Shown in pieces: positions 45,526-54,894 of a stretch of 64,000 nt of DNA (its first letter is position 1; every line of letters begins with the position of its first letter). The stretch is from Dactylorhiza incarnata (taxonomy: Eukaryota; Streptophyta; Magnoliopsida; Asparagales; Orchidaceae). The notes under the pieces are model-generated. The model did not search any database. It was not told where the DNA came from and was given only the letters and a program-made list of their open reading frames with translations. Where the stretch lies: positions 5,146,001-5,210,000 of the forward strand of contig JAWHQI010000068.1 of assembly GCA_033032865.1 (NCBI GenBank), read 5' to 3'. The position numbers and the translations under genes are program-made.

Positions 45526-46716
45526 ATATGGAGCATCCTAAAGTTTTCAGGGTGAAAGGGAAGGAGAGCCTTGTTTGTCACCTGAAGAAGAGTTTGTATG
45601 TCACGAAGCAGGCCCCGCGACAATGGTTTAAGAAGTTCGATGCTCTTATGGGGGAGATTGACTTCAGAAGGTCCACTCTTGATCACTACGTGTTTGTAAA
45701 GTTGTATGTTCTATACTACTCATTTATGTTGACGATATGCTAATAGTAGGAAGGAGAACGACGTGCATTGACGAGTTGAAGCGGTACTTGAGCTCCATAT
45801 TTGCGATGAAGGACTTGGGAGTTGCGAAGACCATCCTAGGGATGCATATTCGGGGAGATAAAGGTTCCAAGTTACTTTGGTTATCAAAGGAGAGAGATAT
45901 CAGGAAGGTGCTGCAGAGATTTAATATGGATTAGGCGAAGAAGGTGAGCGCACCCCTTGCGGCTCACTTCAGACTTGTCATTGATCAGTGCACGGGCACA
46001 CCTGAGGAGAAATAGGAGATGCAGAAGATCTCCTATGCTTCTATAGTTGGCATTCATATGTACGCGTTGGTGCGCACACACACCCTAATATAACACACAT
46101 GGCTAGCATTGTTAGTAGGTTTCTCTCCAACCCTGGGAGAGAGCATTGGAATGCTGTGAAATGGATTTTGAGGTACCAACACGGGTCGTCAAACTTGTCG
46201 TTGAAGTTCGGAAACAGTGAGCCAGAGCGTCTGTGATACACTGATGTTGATATGGTTGTAGACTTGGACTCCAGAAGATCGACTTCGGGGTACCTGATCA
46301 TGTTTGCAAGAGGAGTTGTTTGGTGACAGACGAGACTGCAAAAGTGCATTGCACTGTCAACTACGGAGACAGTTTATTGCGGTCACTAAGACAGAAAAAG
46401 CGCTTCTTTGGATGATTTGTTTTATCAAGGAGCTTGGTTTCACTCAAGAACGATATACACTATTATGTGATAGTCATAGCGCAATTCACTTAGGGAAAAC
46501 CCCCACATTTCACTCGAGGTCCAAGCACATTGATACGTGGTATCATTGGATACGTGATATTTTGGAACATAAGGAGTTGGACCTACAGAATAATGTGCAC
46601 ACTGATGAAAATGGAGCAGATATGCTTACGAAGCCAGTGCAGAGAGGGAAATTTGAACATTGTTTGAGGATCATCGGGATGGTGGTTTCCTCCTCATTGA
46701 TGCGAAGGGGGAGAAT
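45526..46716 (+). pseudogene. TORK1 RT end, RNase H and polypurine tract
   Basis: This resumes the RT frame cut at 22153 (YMEHPKVFRVKGKES). The active site YVDD is present at 45725-45736 but in a frame different from the preceding ORF. RNase H pieces follow (DLDSRRSTSGY, DSHSAIHLGK, DMLTKPVQRGKF), with several stops and shifts. GCGAAGGGGGAGAAT ends at 46716 and is the polypurine tract. Confidence 0.87.
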
Positions 46717-47245
46717 TGTTGGGGTGCAGTTCTCATCTGATGCGGAGAAAAACATTGGTCTCGTGTGTATCGAATTCGTGATATGTTATTTTTCCCCTCG
46801 TGACACACGTGATTACTCTCGAGTCAATTCTGTCGGCCACACTTTCCTACCTTTGCTTCTGCCTTTGACACTGAAGAAAAAGAAAACAAAGAAAATATTA
46901 AAATATTCTAAACCTACACCTACCTATCATCTCTAAGTCAAAAGGGCATTTAAATTCTTTGGAAAAAAATCATTCTCTTGCTAGAAGATAAAAGTTCTTA
47001 TAATATAAGAGAGAGATATAGGGGAGATAGAAATTTTATAAATGGAAAAAGGTGGCAGAGAAGGAGATATGAGCACGCCAGCTGCTCTATAAATGAAGGC
47101 ATCTCCGCAGAAGCAATAACAAGCAGTGAGAGCAAGCAAAGATCTGAGAACTTAGCTGACACGATCTCATCCATTTTACGCCGAGGTTGTGACGTCTGAG
47201 TAGTGTCGAGGTTACGACATATGTGAAGGAGGAGCGTCAAAGTTG
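46717..47245 (+). repeat. TORK1 3' LTR, interrupted
   Basis: Starts TGTTGGGGTGCAG after the purine tract. A TATA box (CTATAAATG) lies near 47087-47096. The last 78 bp match 18715-18797. At 47245 the match stops, and CACTACAAG begins where the 5' LTR continues CGGAATCC. Confidence 0.85.
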
Positions 47246-47575
47246 CACTACAAGTATAATAGGCTACGACAACGTTTTTGTTGGGTTTTAGCGGCGCTTT
47301 TCAAACGCCGCAAATGATCTTGCGGCGTTTTGATAAGTGTCAAAATCGCCGCGATCGCCATCGTCGTCGTAGCCTATTGCGGCGTTTTCTAGGAAAAGCG
47401 TGGTTGTAGTATCCTCCAGCAACCGCGACGCTTATATTTAAAAGCGCCGCTATAGCTTCTTAACATATAGCGGCGTTTATACAGAAAGCACTGCAATAGC
47501 ATATTAATCTATAGAGGCGTTTCTTAACCTATGACCACGCTTTGTTTAAAAAATGCTGCAATATATATTTGATTT
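47246..47575 (+). mobile_element. CACTA-type DNA transposon, one terminus
   Basis: CACTACAAGTATAATAGGC matches the terminal inverted repeat type of plant CACTA (En/Spm) elements. Subterminal repeats of GCGGCGTTT/AAACGCCGC in both directions fill 47290-47520, as expected for transposase binding sites. The three bases before it are TTG, and the empty site is visible in the TORK1 5' LTR at 18795-18798. The other terminus (CTTGTAGTG followed by TTG) is not found in the window. No transposase is recognised. Confidence 0.8.
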
Positions 47576-47981
47576 TTTTTTAAATGGTTATCTGCTACCT
47601 CCACCACCGATAGTGCCGCCAGAATATATATTTGATTATTCAACATGTGCGGCAATAGCTACAAATATTCAATTTAAACAAACATTCAAAAATAGAAACT
47701 AATATTATACACCAAATTCACAACTAGAAAGGATGAAGTTCTGACAACCCAAATTATTAATTTATATATAATATGAATTCATATATACATTATTATGAAT
47801 CACAAACTAAGAAGAATAGCACAGGCTACATAGAAAAAAAAATAACAAGACTTAGTTCAAGCATCCTCTCCAAATGTACTACTGTAAGAAGATATGAATC
47901 GACCTGGAGGTTTCTGCTGCATTGAGACGGTTCGGCCGTTGCGACATGGGCTGACCCCGTTGGGCACGACGAAGCTGACGG
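47576..47981. other. Unassigned AT-rich DNA next to the CACTA end
   Basis: No gene or repeat is recognised. It could be the body of the CACTA element. Confidence 0.5.
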
Positions 47982-48172
47982 CGCAATCGTAATGACTGCT
48001 GTCTTAAATTATGTTCTTATAGTCTTCTGAAGTATGGCATCAGTGGCATTATATTGTCAACTAATGTTGTGGCTTCGTCAAGCTCGTGTATGTGGCTTCT
48101 CCTTAGCAGAGCACATCCCAAGTAAAATTATTTCCGTTGTCCCGTGCTCCAGTTCAATCCATCTTCAACATT
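47982..48172 (-). pseudogene. Fragment of an ABC transporter nucleotide-binding domain (ABCC/MRP type)
   Basis: The minus strand encodes NWSTGQRK, then after a stop FYLGCALLRRSHIHELDEAT, and after a one-base shift DAILQKTIRT and VITIA. These match, in order and spacing, the ABC signature (usually NWSVGQRQ), Walker B (ILVLDEAT), and the following helix and strand of the second nucleotide-binding domain of plant ABCC transporters. The Walker A part and the rest of the gene are absent. With a stop, a frameshift and changed Walker B residues it cannot function. It may have been captured by the adjacent CACTA element. Assignment rests on recognised motifs, not a search. Confidence 0.7.
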
Positions 48173-48855
48173 TGATATGGAAGAATATGTTTTTAGATAA
48201 TTGCAATGTAAAATGGTAATTGTGAAACTTGGTAGATATGAAAATCCTTGCCTAATGAATCTAGCTAGGCCTCCTGCTTTCTCCAAGACTACAGAACATA
48301 GAAACCCAGGTGGCGTTCTATAATTAATATTGTTCAAAAGCTGAGAATGAAATTTCTTTATGGAGCTGACTAAAGTTGGAGATATATTATGTTGAAGATG
48401 CGTATTTCATGGTCTCAGCTTACATAGAAAGAGTTATAAAATGCCTAACTTAGAAATATATTAAAGTCTAAATCTCTATATACAAGGGAGTATCATATAA
48501 CGATAAATGAAATTAGTTATGTAAATAATATTGCAACCCTCCTTAAATTTTCATCATACCCAGCTTCTCTATGAAAGTGTCCAAGTGTTTCCCCAACACC
48601 ATTCTGGTGCAGATGAGGGCAAGATATGAAACTAATTTTTTTTGTATTGAACTCAAAATTCTAGCAGCTTGTGCTTTGATGCTTTACTAACCCAGAGCTT
48701 AAAAAAAGTTGTTTTGACAAGCTCCCATTAGTAAGAACTTGTCAAAGTCCTAACTCTCTTGTCCAGCTGCAAGCTAGAGGTAATTCGATGTGTCAAACAT
48801 GGAATAGTTAATACCAGTTCTAGTAATTATATGAAAAATAATACTATACAAACTA
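48173..48855. other. Unassigned DNA left of TORK2
   Basis: AT-rich, no gene recognised. Its continuation lies at 61843 onward once TORK2 is removed. Confidence 0.5.
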
Positions 48856-48860
48856 CAGGA
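48856..48860. other. Target site duplication of TORK2, left copy (CAGGA)
   Basis: Identical copy at 61838-61842. Confidence 0.93.
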
Positions 48861-49534
48861 TGTAAAGAAATAGGGTGTGCCGAGACGAGAAATTCGAAAG
48901 AAAACAAAACACAGAAAAAACGCAGAAGACACACAAATGTACAGAGGTTCACCCCAATCCGGGCAACGTCCCCTCTCCCCTTCCTTTGCTCTTGTTCTAT
49001 TCACCAAGACGGATTACAGCTTACAAGGTTACAAGGATCAAAACCGATCCTACCTCATCTAACCCTCTTCAGACAAGAACGAAGGAGCCGCCGCCAAGGA
49101 ACCCCGCGCAAAAACACTGTTGCACTCGCTTGGGCTTAATAACCTTAACCCTAAACCAGGGTAATGCACCCTTTAAATAGGGCGCCGAACCGGGCTCAGA
49201 ACAAACAACCGCTGAGACGGTTCAATAACATCCGCTGAGATGGAAAAATAACATCCGCTGAGACGGAACAATAATATCCGCTGAGACGGCAACCGCTGAG
49301 ACGGTTCAAGTATACCCGCTGAGACGGCATGTACACCAGGCTTCGATCGTCGAGTGCAGGCGTCGAACGTCAAACGCAGGCATCTCCCGTTCGACGAACC
49401 CTTCTTTGTACATCGAACGCCGTTCGACGAACCCATCTCCGTTCGTCACGGGCAGGCGGAGTTCGACGAACTCTTCTCCGTTGGTCGAACGTCGTTCGAC
49501 GAACACTGACCAGAAGTGTTCCCCAACTCCAACA
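48861..49534 (-). repeat. TORK2 3' LTR
   Basis: The 674-bp LTR (TGTTGGAG...on the minus strand) has the same length as its partner at 61164-61837. It follows the purine-rich CCAAGTGGGAGAA (minus, 49547-49535). CCGCTGAGACGG repeats lie at 49208-49328 and TTCGACGAAC/CGTTCGTC motifs at 49345-49505. A TATA-like TATTTAAAG lies near 49180 (minus). The LTRs differ at a few tens of positions at most by eye. Confidence 0.93.
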
Positions 49535-49741
49535 TTCTCCCACTTGGTGAACACCTTCCATCACTGAGAGCTGCTCCTCCAACCTTCCTCTTCAACCCTA
49601 CGACCGTTGCACACCACTGAAATTTGGCAACAGGAACCGCCTTGGTAAGAAAATCAGAGTTGTTCTCCATCGTGTCAACCTTCTCCAGTTGAACTACCTT
49701 TTTCTCCACCCTCTCCCGGATGAAATGATACTGGATGTCAA
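49535..49741 (-). pseudogene. TORK2 RNase H C-terminus, split off by TATN
   Basis: The minus strand continues the RNase H with IQYHFIRERVEKK and FLTKAVPVAKFQWC. The preceding part ends at 57250 with FHARTKLID. Removing TATN and one GTCAA copy gives an uninterrupted frame across the join. The end of the segment is the polypurine tract. Confidence 0.92.
49737..49741. other. Target site duplication of TATN, left copy (GTCAA)
   Basis: Identical copy at 57250-57254. Confidence 0.93.
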
Positions 49742-50387
49742 TGTTGAAACCGAGACTTGCGAACAAGACTTAGTCTCTGTGGAGTTCGGGGCCCTCAGCT
49801 AGCCGATGGGCGACCAATCCTTACTCCTCCCAAGGGAGAGCTCTAGGTTGAAGGTGTTGGAACTAGGAACTGGACCAAGGGCTTAGTGGGGAGGTCCCGC
49901 CACATACCCGGAAGCCCCTTAGGAACTTCCCCTCCCAAGCCACTACTAAGCTTGGGCACCACTTGAGGCTCTCCTCACCCACTAGAGAGAGAAAGTGGGG
50001 GGAGAGAGAGAGGGAGAGAGCTAGCCTAGAATGAGATCATCCCAAATGGTGCCCCCTTGGTCTTATTTATAGGATTTCTGAAGTTGGGCTGCGAATAACC
50101 AAAAACCGGTCTGTGAAATTACCAAAATACCCCGGACTTGGCCTGCGAATAGCCAAATCCCGCCGTTCCACGGTGCTAAATGCAGACCGAATGCCCTCCT
50201 GGGCTCGTCCCCAACTGGGCGTGGGGGCGAGAGAAGCTCGCCCCTTCCTTGGACGCGGGGGGCGAGAGGGGGGCTCGCCCCTCCTCCTCTCGCCCCTTAA
50301 TGTTGGGGGCGAGATCATCGGGCGACGGCCTGGTCTCGCCCCCTTCCTGGAAGCGAGGGCGAGCCCCTGGGCAGCAGCCTAGGCTCG

Positions 50388-50424
<37 letters not shown>

Positions 50425-51553
50425 TTGGTGGGAACGGGGGCGAGCCCCCGGGCGGCAGCCCGGGCTCGCCCGCCTAGCTGGGAGCGGGGGCGAGCCCCTG
50501 GGCAGCAGCCCGGGCTTGCCCCCCTAGCTGGGAGCGGGGGCGAGCCCCTGAGCAGTGGCCCGGGCTCGCCCCGCTTGCTGGAAGCGGGGCGAGCCCCCGG
50601 GCGGCAGCCCGGGCTCGCCCCCCTAGCTGGGAGCGGGGGCGAGCCCCTGGGCAGCAGCCCGGGCTCGCCCCCCTAGCTGGGAGCGGGGGCGAGCCCCTGG
50701 GCAGCAGCCCAGGCTCGCCCCCCTTGGTGGGAGCGGGGGCGAGCCCCCGGGCGGCAGCCCGGGCTCGCCCCCCTAGCTGGGAGCGGGGGCGAGCCCCTGG
50801 GCAGCAGCCCGGGCTCGCACCCCTTGGTGGGAGCGGGGGCGAGCCCTCGGGCGGCAGCCCGAGCTCGCCCCCCTAGCTGGGAGCGGGGGCAAGCCCCTGG
50901 GCAGCAGCCCGGGCTCTCCCCCCTTGGTGGGAGCGGGGACGAGCCCCCGGGCGGCAACCCGGGCTAGCCCCCCTAGCTGGGAGCGGGGGCGAGCCCCTGG
51001 GAAGCAGCCTGGGCTCGCCCCCCTAGCTGGGAGCGGGGGCGAGCCCCTGGGCAGTATCCCGGGCTTGCCCCCCTTGGTGGGAGCGGAGGCGAGCCCCCGG
51101 GCGGCAGCCCGGGCTCGCCCCCCTAGCTGGGAGCGGGGGCGAGCCCCTGGTCAGCAGCCCGGGCTCGCCCCCCTAGCTGGGAGCGGGGGCGAGCCCCTGG
51201 GCAGCAGCCCGGGATCGCCCCCCTAGCTGGGAGCGGGTTCGAGCCCCTGGGCAGCAGCCCGGGCTCGCCCCCCTAGCTGGGAGCAGGGGCGAGCCCCTGG
51301 GCAGCAGCCCGGGCTCGCCCCCCTTGGTAGGAGCGGGGCGAGCCCCCGGGCAGCAGCCCGGGCTCGCCCCCCCCTTGGCGGTGGGGTCTTTTCCCTCCAC
51401 CTCTCGCTCCCCTATGTAGGCCGGGCAAGCGGGAGGCTTCCTCCCTCACCGCTCGTCCCCCTTGCCTCTACCTCCCTTCCTGCTTGGGTTGATGCTACCA
51501 TGATGCTCTAATGAGCCTTAGGGAGTATACTCGGTGAATATCGGGGTTGTACA
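49742..51553 (-). repeat. TATN 3' LTR
   Basis: The 1812-bp LTR has minus-strand ends TGTACAACCCCGATATTC and CGGTTTCAACA, the ends also seen in TAT1. A TATA box (CCTATAAATAAGA, minus) lies near 50075-50063. Two thirds is a 50-bp GC-rich tandem array (50340-51375) and a poly-C run of some 35 bases (50389-50424). The partner LTR is 54895-57249. Confidence 0.92.
50340..51375. repeat. 50-bp GC-rich tandem array in TATN 3' LTR
   Basis: About 20 units of 50 bp. Each unit contains GGGCTCGCCCCC and its complement GGGGGCGAGCCC around a short spacer, then CTGGGCAGCAGCCCGG, so each can fold into two hairpins. Two variants alternate irregularly: CCTAGCTGGG with CTGGGCAGCAG, and CTTGGTGGG with CCGGGCGGCAG. 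Long open frames across it are repeat translations. Confidence 0.95.
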
Positions 51554-51569
51554 CAATCCCCGCTCTTTT
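51554..51569 (-). other. TATN polypurine tract
   Basis: The minus strand reads AAAAGAGCGGGGATTG immediately before the 3' LTR start TGTACAACC. Confidence 0.7.
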
Positions 51570-51649
51570 CAAGCGTGGCTCACGCTCGGAAAGAAATGTC
51601 CAACCCTGCATATTCAACGAGCGTCGCTGGGAATCCGGCTAACGGAGCT

Positions 51650-52360
51650 ACTTTAGGAGAACATAAAGCTTCCTCGAGAGGTCCTCCATCCCTGCCGGCT
51701 AGTGAAAGCCTGGCTAGCGGGACCACCTTGGGGGAAAAATACATAGCCTCCCCGAGAGGTCTTCCAACTCTGCCGGCTAGTGAGAGCCCGGCTAGCGGAA
51801 TCACCTCGGGGAAAAATACATAGCCTCCCCGAGAGGTCTTCCAACTCTGCCGGCTAGTGAGAGCCCGGCTAGCAGAATCACCTCGGGGAAAAATACATAG
51901 CCTCCCCGAGAGGTCTTCCAACCCTGTCGGCTAGTGAGAGCCTGGCTAGCGGAACCACCTAGGGGAAAAATACATAGCCTCCCCGAGAGGTCTTCCAACT
52001 CTGCCGGCTAGTGAGAGCCCGGCTAGCGAGACCACCTCGGGGGAAAAATACATAGCCTCCCCGAGAGGTCTTCCAACTCTGCCGGCTAGTGAGAGCCCGG
52101 CTAGCGGAATCACCTCGGGGAAACATACATAGCCTCCCCAAGAGGTCTTCCAACTCTGCCGGCTAGTGAGATCCTGGCTAGCGGAACCACCTCGGGGAAA
52201 AATACATAGCCTCCCCGAGAGGTCTTCCAACTCTGCCGGCTAGTGAGAGCCTGGCTAGCGGAACCACCTCGGGGAAAAATACATAGCCTCCCCGAGAGGT
52301 CTTCCAACTCTGCCGGCTAGTGAGAGCCCGGCTAGCGAGACCACCTCGGGGAAAAACACA
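51650..52360. repeat. TATN internal array 1, 77-bp unit
   Basis: About nine units with measured spacings of 77, 77, 77 and 78 bp (for example ACATAGCCTCCCCGAGAGG at 51741, 51818, 51895 and 51972). Each unit carries GCTAGTGAGAGCCCGGCTAG and CTCGGGGAAAA. Related in its core to arrays 2 and 3. Confidence 0.93.
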
Positions 52361-52436
52361 AGAGAATTTTCGGCCACTGGGCGGTTCCTGACCCTGCCAG
52401 CTAGGTGGGAGCCTGGTCAGCAGGTCAGCATCGGGA

Positions 52437-52700
52437 CTAAGTACTTGGGACTTTCCTGCCACCGAGCGATCCTCGGACCTTCCAGCTTGGAGGGAGCCTG
52501 GTCAGCGGGTCTGCTCGGAGCCAACCTTGGAAAACTTAGAACCTGCCACCGAGTGAGCCTTCGGACCTGCCAGCTAGATGAGAGCCTGGTCAGCGGGTCT
52601 GCTCGGAGCCAACCTTGGAAAACTTGGAACCTGCCACCGAGTGAGCCTTCGGACCTGCCAGCTAGATGAGAGCCTGGTCAGCGGGTATGCTCGGGGCCTT
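52437..52700. repeat. TATN internal array 2, 88-bp unit
   Basis: Three units spaced 88 bp (GAGCCTGGTCAGCGGGT at 52494, 52582 and 52670). The core GCTAGATGAGAGCCTGGTC corresponds to the core of array 1. Confidence 0.9.
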
Positions 52701-53620
52701 AGCCAACATGAATCACCCTGCCAGCCTCTCCAGAGATCAACCAGAACTCCCCGTCTAGATGAGAGCCCGGGAGCGGAATCGATCTGGGGCATTCCAGCAC
52801 CAACATATATCACACCTTGCCAGCCTCTCCAGAGATCAACCAGAACCCCCGGTCTAGATGAGAGCCCGAGAGCGGAATCGATCTGGGGCATTCCAGCACC
52901 AACATATATCACACCTTGCCAGCCTCTCCAGAGATCAACCTGAACCCCCCGTCTAGATGAGAGCCCGGGAGCGGAATCGATCTGGGGCATTCCAGCACCA
53001 ACATATATCACACCTTGCCAGCCTCTCCAGAGATCAACCTGAACCCCCATCTAGATGAGAGCCCGGGAGCGGAATCGATCTGGGGCATTCCAGCACCAAC
53101 ATATATCACACCTTGCCAGCCTCTCCAGAGATCAACCTGAACCCCCCGTCTAGATGAGAGCCCGGGAGTGGAATCGATCTGGGGCATTCCAGCACCATCA
53201 TATATCAGACCTTGCCAGCCCCTCCAGAGATCAACCTGAACCCCCCGTCTAGATGAGAGCCCGGGAGCGGAATCGATCTGGGGCATTCCAGCACCAACAT
53301 ATATCACACCTTGCCAGCCTCTCCAGAGATCTACCTAAACCCCCCGTCTAGATGAGAGCCCGGGAGCGGAATCGATCTGGGGCATTCCAGCACTAACATA
53401 TATCACACCTTGCCAGCCTCTCTAGAGATCAACCTGAACCACCCGTCTAGATGAGAGCCCGGGAGCGGAATCGATCTGGGGCATTCCAGCACCAACATAT
53501 ATCACACCTTGTCAACCTCTCCAGAGATCAACCTGAACCCCCCGTCTAGATGAGAGCCCGAGAGAGGAATCGATCTGGGGCATTCCAGCACCAACATATA
53601 TCACACCTTGTTAGTCATAA
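52700..53620. repeat. TATN internal array 3, 99-bp unit
   Basis: About nine units spaced 98-99 bp (GGGGCATTCCAGCACC at 52786, 52885, 52984 and 53082). The core TCTAGATGAGAGCCCGGGAG and GCGGAATCGATCTGGGG again matches arrays 1 and 2. The 158-residue frame on the minus strand is a translation of the repeat. Confidence 0.93.
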
Positions 53621-53743
53621 TATTGCATGCGAGAAAAATAACCTAAGTAAGAAAACAAACCATTGCATTATGTGGAGTTACTGGTACAAGCGTTTTTGGT
53701 CGTCACCACTTAGCTGGGATATCCTTTCTTTGCCTCCAACATC

Positions 53744-54130
53744 CTAGGGTCCGTCCTCCTCGACCCCCTTCGGCCAGTGTCGTTGTTGTATCGGAGCCAT
53801 TGCCTCCCTTATTTCCAAAAACTCGGGGCAGGTGGATGTCGCGTGACCTTCCTCCTGGTGGAAATCACAGTAGGATAACTCCACCCTACCCCCTCCTCTT
53901 CCTCTTCTTCCCGCTTTACTGGCTCTCCTCCTTCCCACGCCCATCGCCATAGCTTGTGGAGGCGGTGGAGGGGGTGTCCTTGGTCCCTGCCTCCACCTCG
54001 GGCAGCTGGATCTTTTCCATTTATGGTTCCTCCTTTCCCCCCCCCCCCCCCCCTCGTGGAGTCGGCTTGTTGGCAGCCGCGCCCGCCGGGCTATTGGATG
54101 GCCTCCTAGAGGGGTGGTCTCGCCCACCAC
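53744..54130 (-). pseudogene. TATN gag C-terminus with Cys/His finger
   Basis: The minus strand gives a Gly/Arg-rich stretch followed by YCDFHQEEGHATSTCPEFLEI. This corresponds residue for residue in spacing to the finger of TAT1 gag (YCVFHDVEGHSTDTC). It is in a different frame from the N-terminal part. The finger would bind element RNA. No protease or pol follows. Confidence 0.85.
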
Positions 54131-54872
54131 CCTTCACTCGATTTCTTTTGGGGTGGGGCGAGTGGGGGCCGGATGCCTCCCCGCTCGCCCCCTTTCGGAA
54201 CGGGGCTAGAAGGCCCGTGGCGAGCTGGGAGGGCGCCTCCCTCCTGAGCTCGCCCCCTTGGAACAGAGGCGGGGCGAGCTGGGAGGGCGGCCCCCTCCTG
54301 AGCTCGCCCCCTTGGAACAGGGGCGGGGCGAGCTGGGAGGGCGGCCCCCTCCTGAGCTCTCCCCCTTGGAACAGGGGCGGGGCGAGCTGGGAGGGCGGCC
54401 CCCTCCTGAGCTTGCCCCCTTGGAACAGGGGCGTGGCGAGCTGGGAGGACGGCCCCCTCCTGAGCTCGCCCCCTTGCAGGGGTGGGGCGAGCTGGGAGGG
54501 CGCCTCCCTCCTGAGCTCGCCCCCTTGCAGGGGTGGGGCGAGCTGGGAGGGCGCCTGCCTCCTGAGCTCGCCCCCATGGGGATGGGCGAGTGGGGGTATG
54601 ACACCTCCCCACTCCCCCCCCCCCACCGGTACTTCCTTCCTGGACTGCTGGCCGAGAGTTCCCTCGTCCACCTGCTGGGGCGGGATCTCCGGACCATCTC
54701 TTCTTCCTCTGACTATCATGGCGAAAGCAACCTGGACGGTCTGTAAGACCTCTTGCTTGAAATTTTCGAACATCTCCAACGTCACCCCAGCCACCGGGGG
54801 CTGGGAGTGACTTGGGTCTGATCTTCCACTCCGTCCATGGAACTCATCTTGAGGATTTCTTGAATCGGTCAC
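54131..54872 (-). pseudogene. TATN gag N-terminus with an 18-residue repeat in place of the gag core
   Basis: The minus strand starts with a segment (EMFENFKQEVLQTVQ) matching the N-terminus of TAT1 gag (RMFADFRKEVLDTLG). The ATG nearest the TAT1 start is one base out of frame. Where TAT1 has the gag core, TATN has about six copies of a 54-bp unit (spacing 54 bp at 54269, 54323 and 54377) encoding GGELRRGPPSQLAPPLFQ and shorter variants. Poly-C runs at 54040-54053 and 54605-54618 add likely frame slips. It is unlikely to form a capsid. Confidence 0.8.
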
Positions 54873-54874
54873 AC

Positions 54875-54892
54875 TCCACGCTTACCGCACCA
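54875..54892 (-). other. TATN primer binding site
   Basis: The minus strand reads TGGTGCGGTAAGCGTGGA two bases after the LTR end; it differs from the TAT1 site at one base. Confidence 0.7.
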
Positions 54893-54894
54893 TG

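Noticed and set aside
48530..48640. Copia RNase H tail on the minus strand left of TORK2
   Set aside because: A weak resemblance to the final copia residues was seen, but there is no supporting motif upstream, so it was left unassigned.
50180..51400. Several overlapping 75-115 residue open frames on both strands
   Set aside because: They are translations of the 50-bp GC-rich tandem repeat in the TATN LTR and exist in all frames because the array has few A/T bases. The same holds for frames at 55200-57257.
52574..53307. 158-residue frame with a repeated YVGAGMPQIDSA peptide
   Set aside because: A translation of the 99-bp array; no start context, and the period follows the DNA repeat.
50340..53620. 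CRISPR-like regular arrays
   Set aside because: Units are contiguous with no unique spacers, sit inside a plant LTR element and have no cas genes.
54106..54746. 160-170 residue open frames on both strands, rich in Pro, Arg and Gly
   Set aside because: They are alternative-frame readings of the 54-bp gag repeat; only the frame linked to the gag N-terminus has homology.
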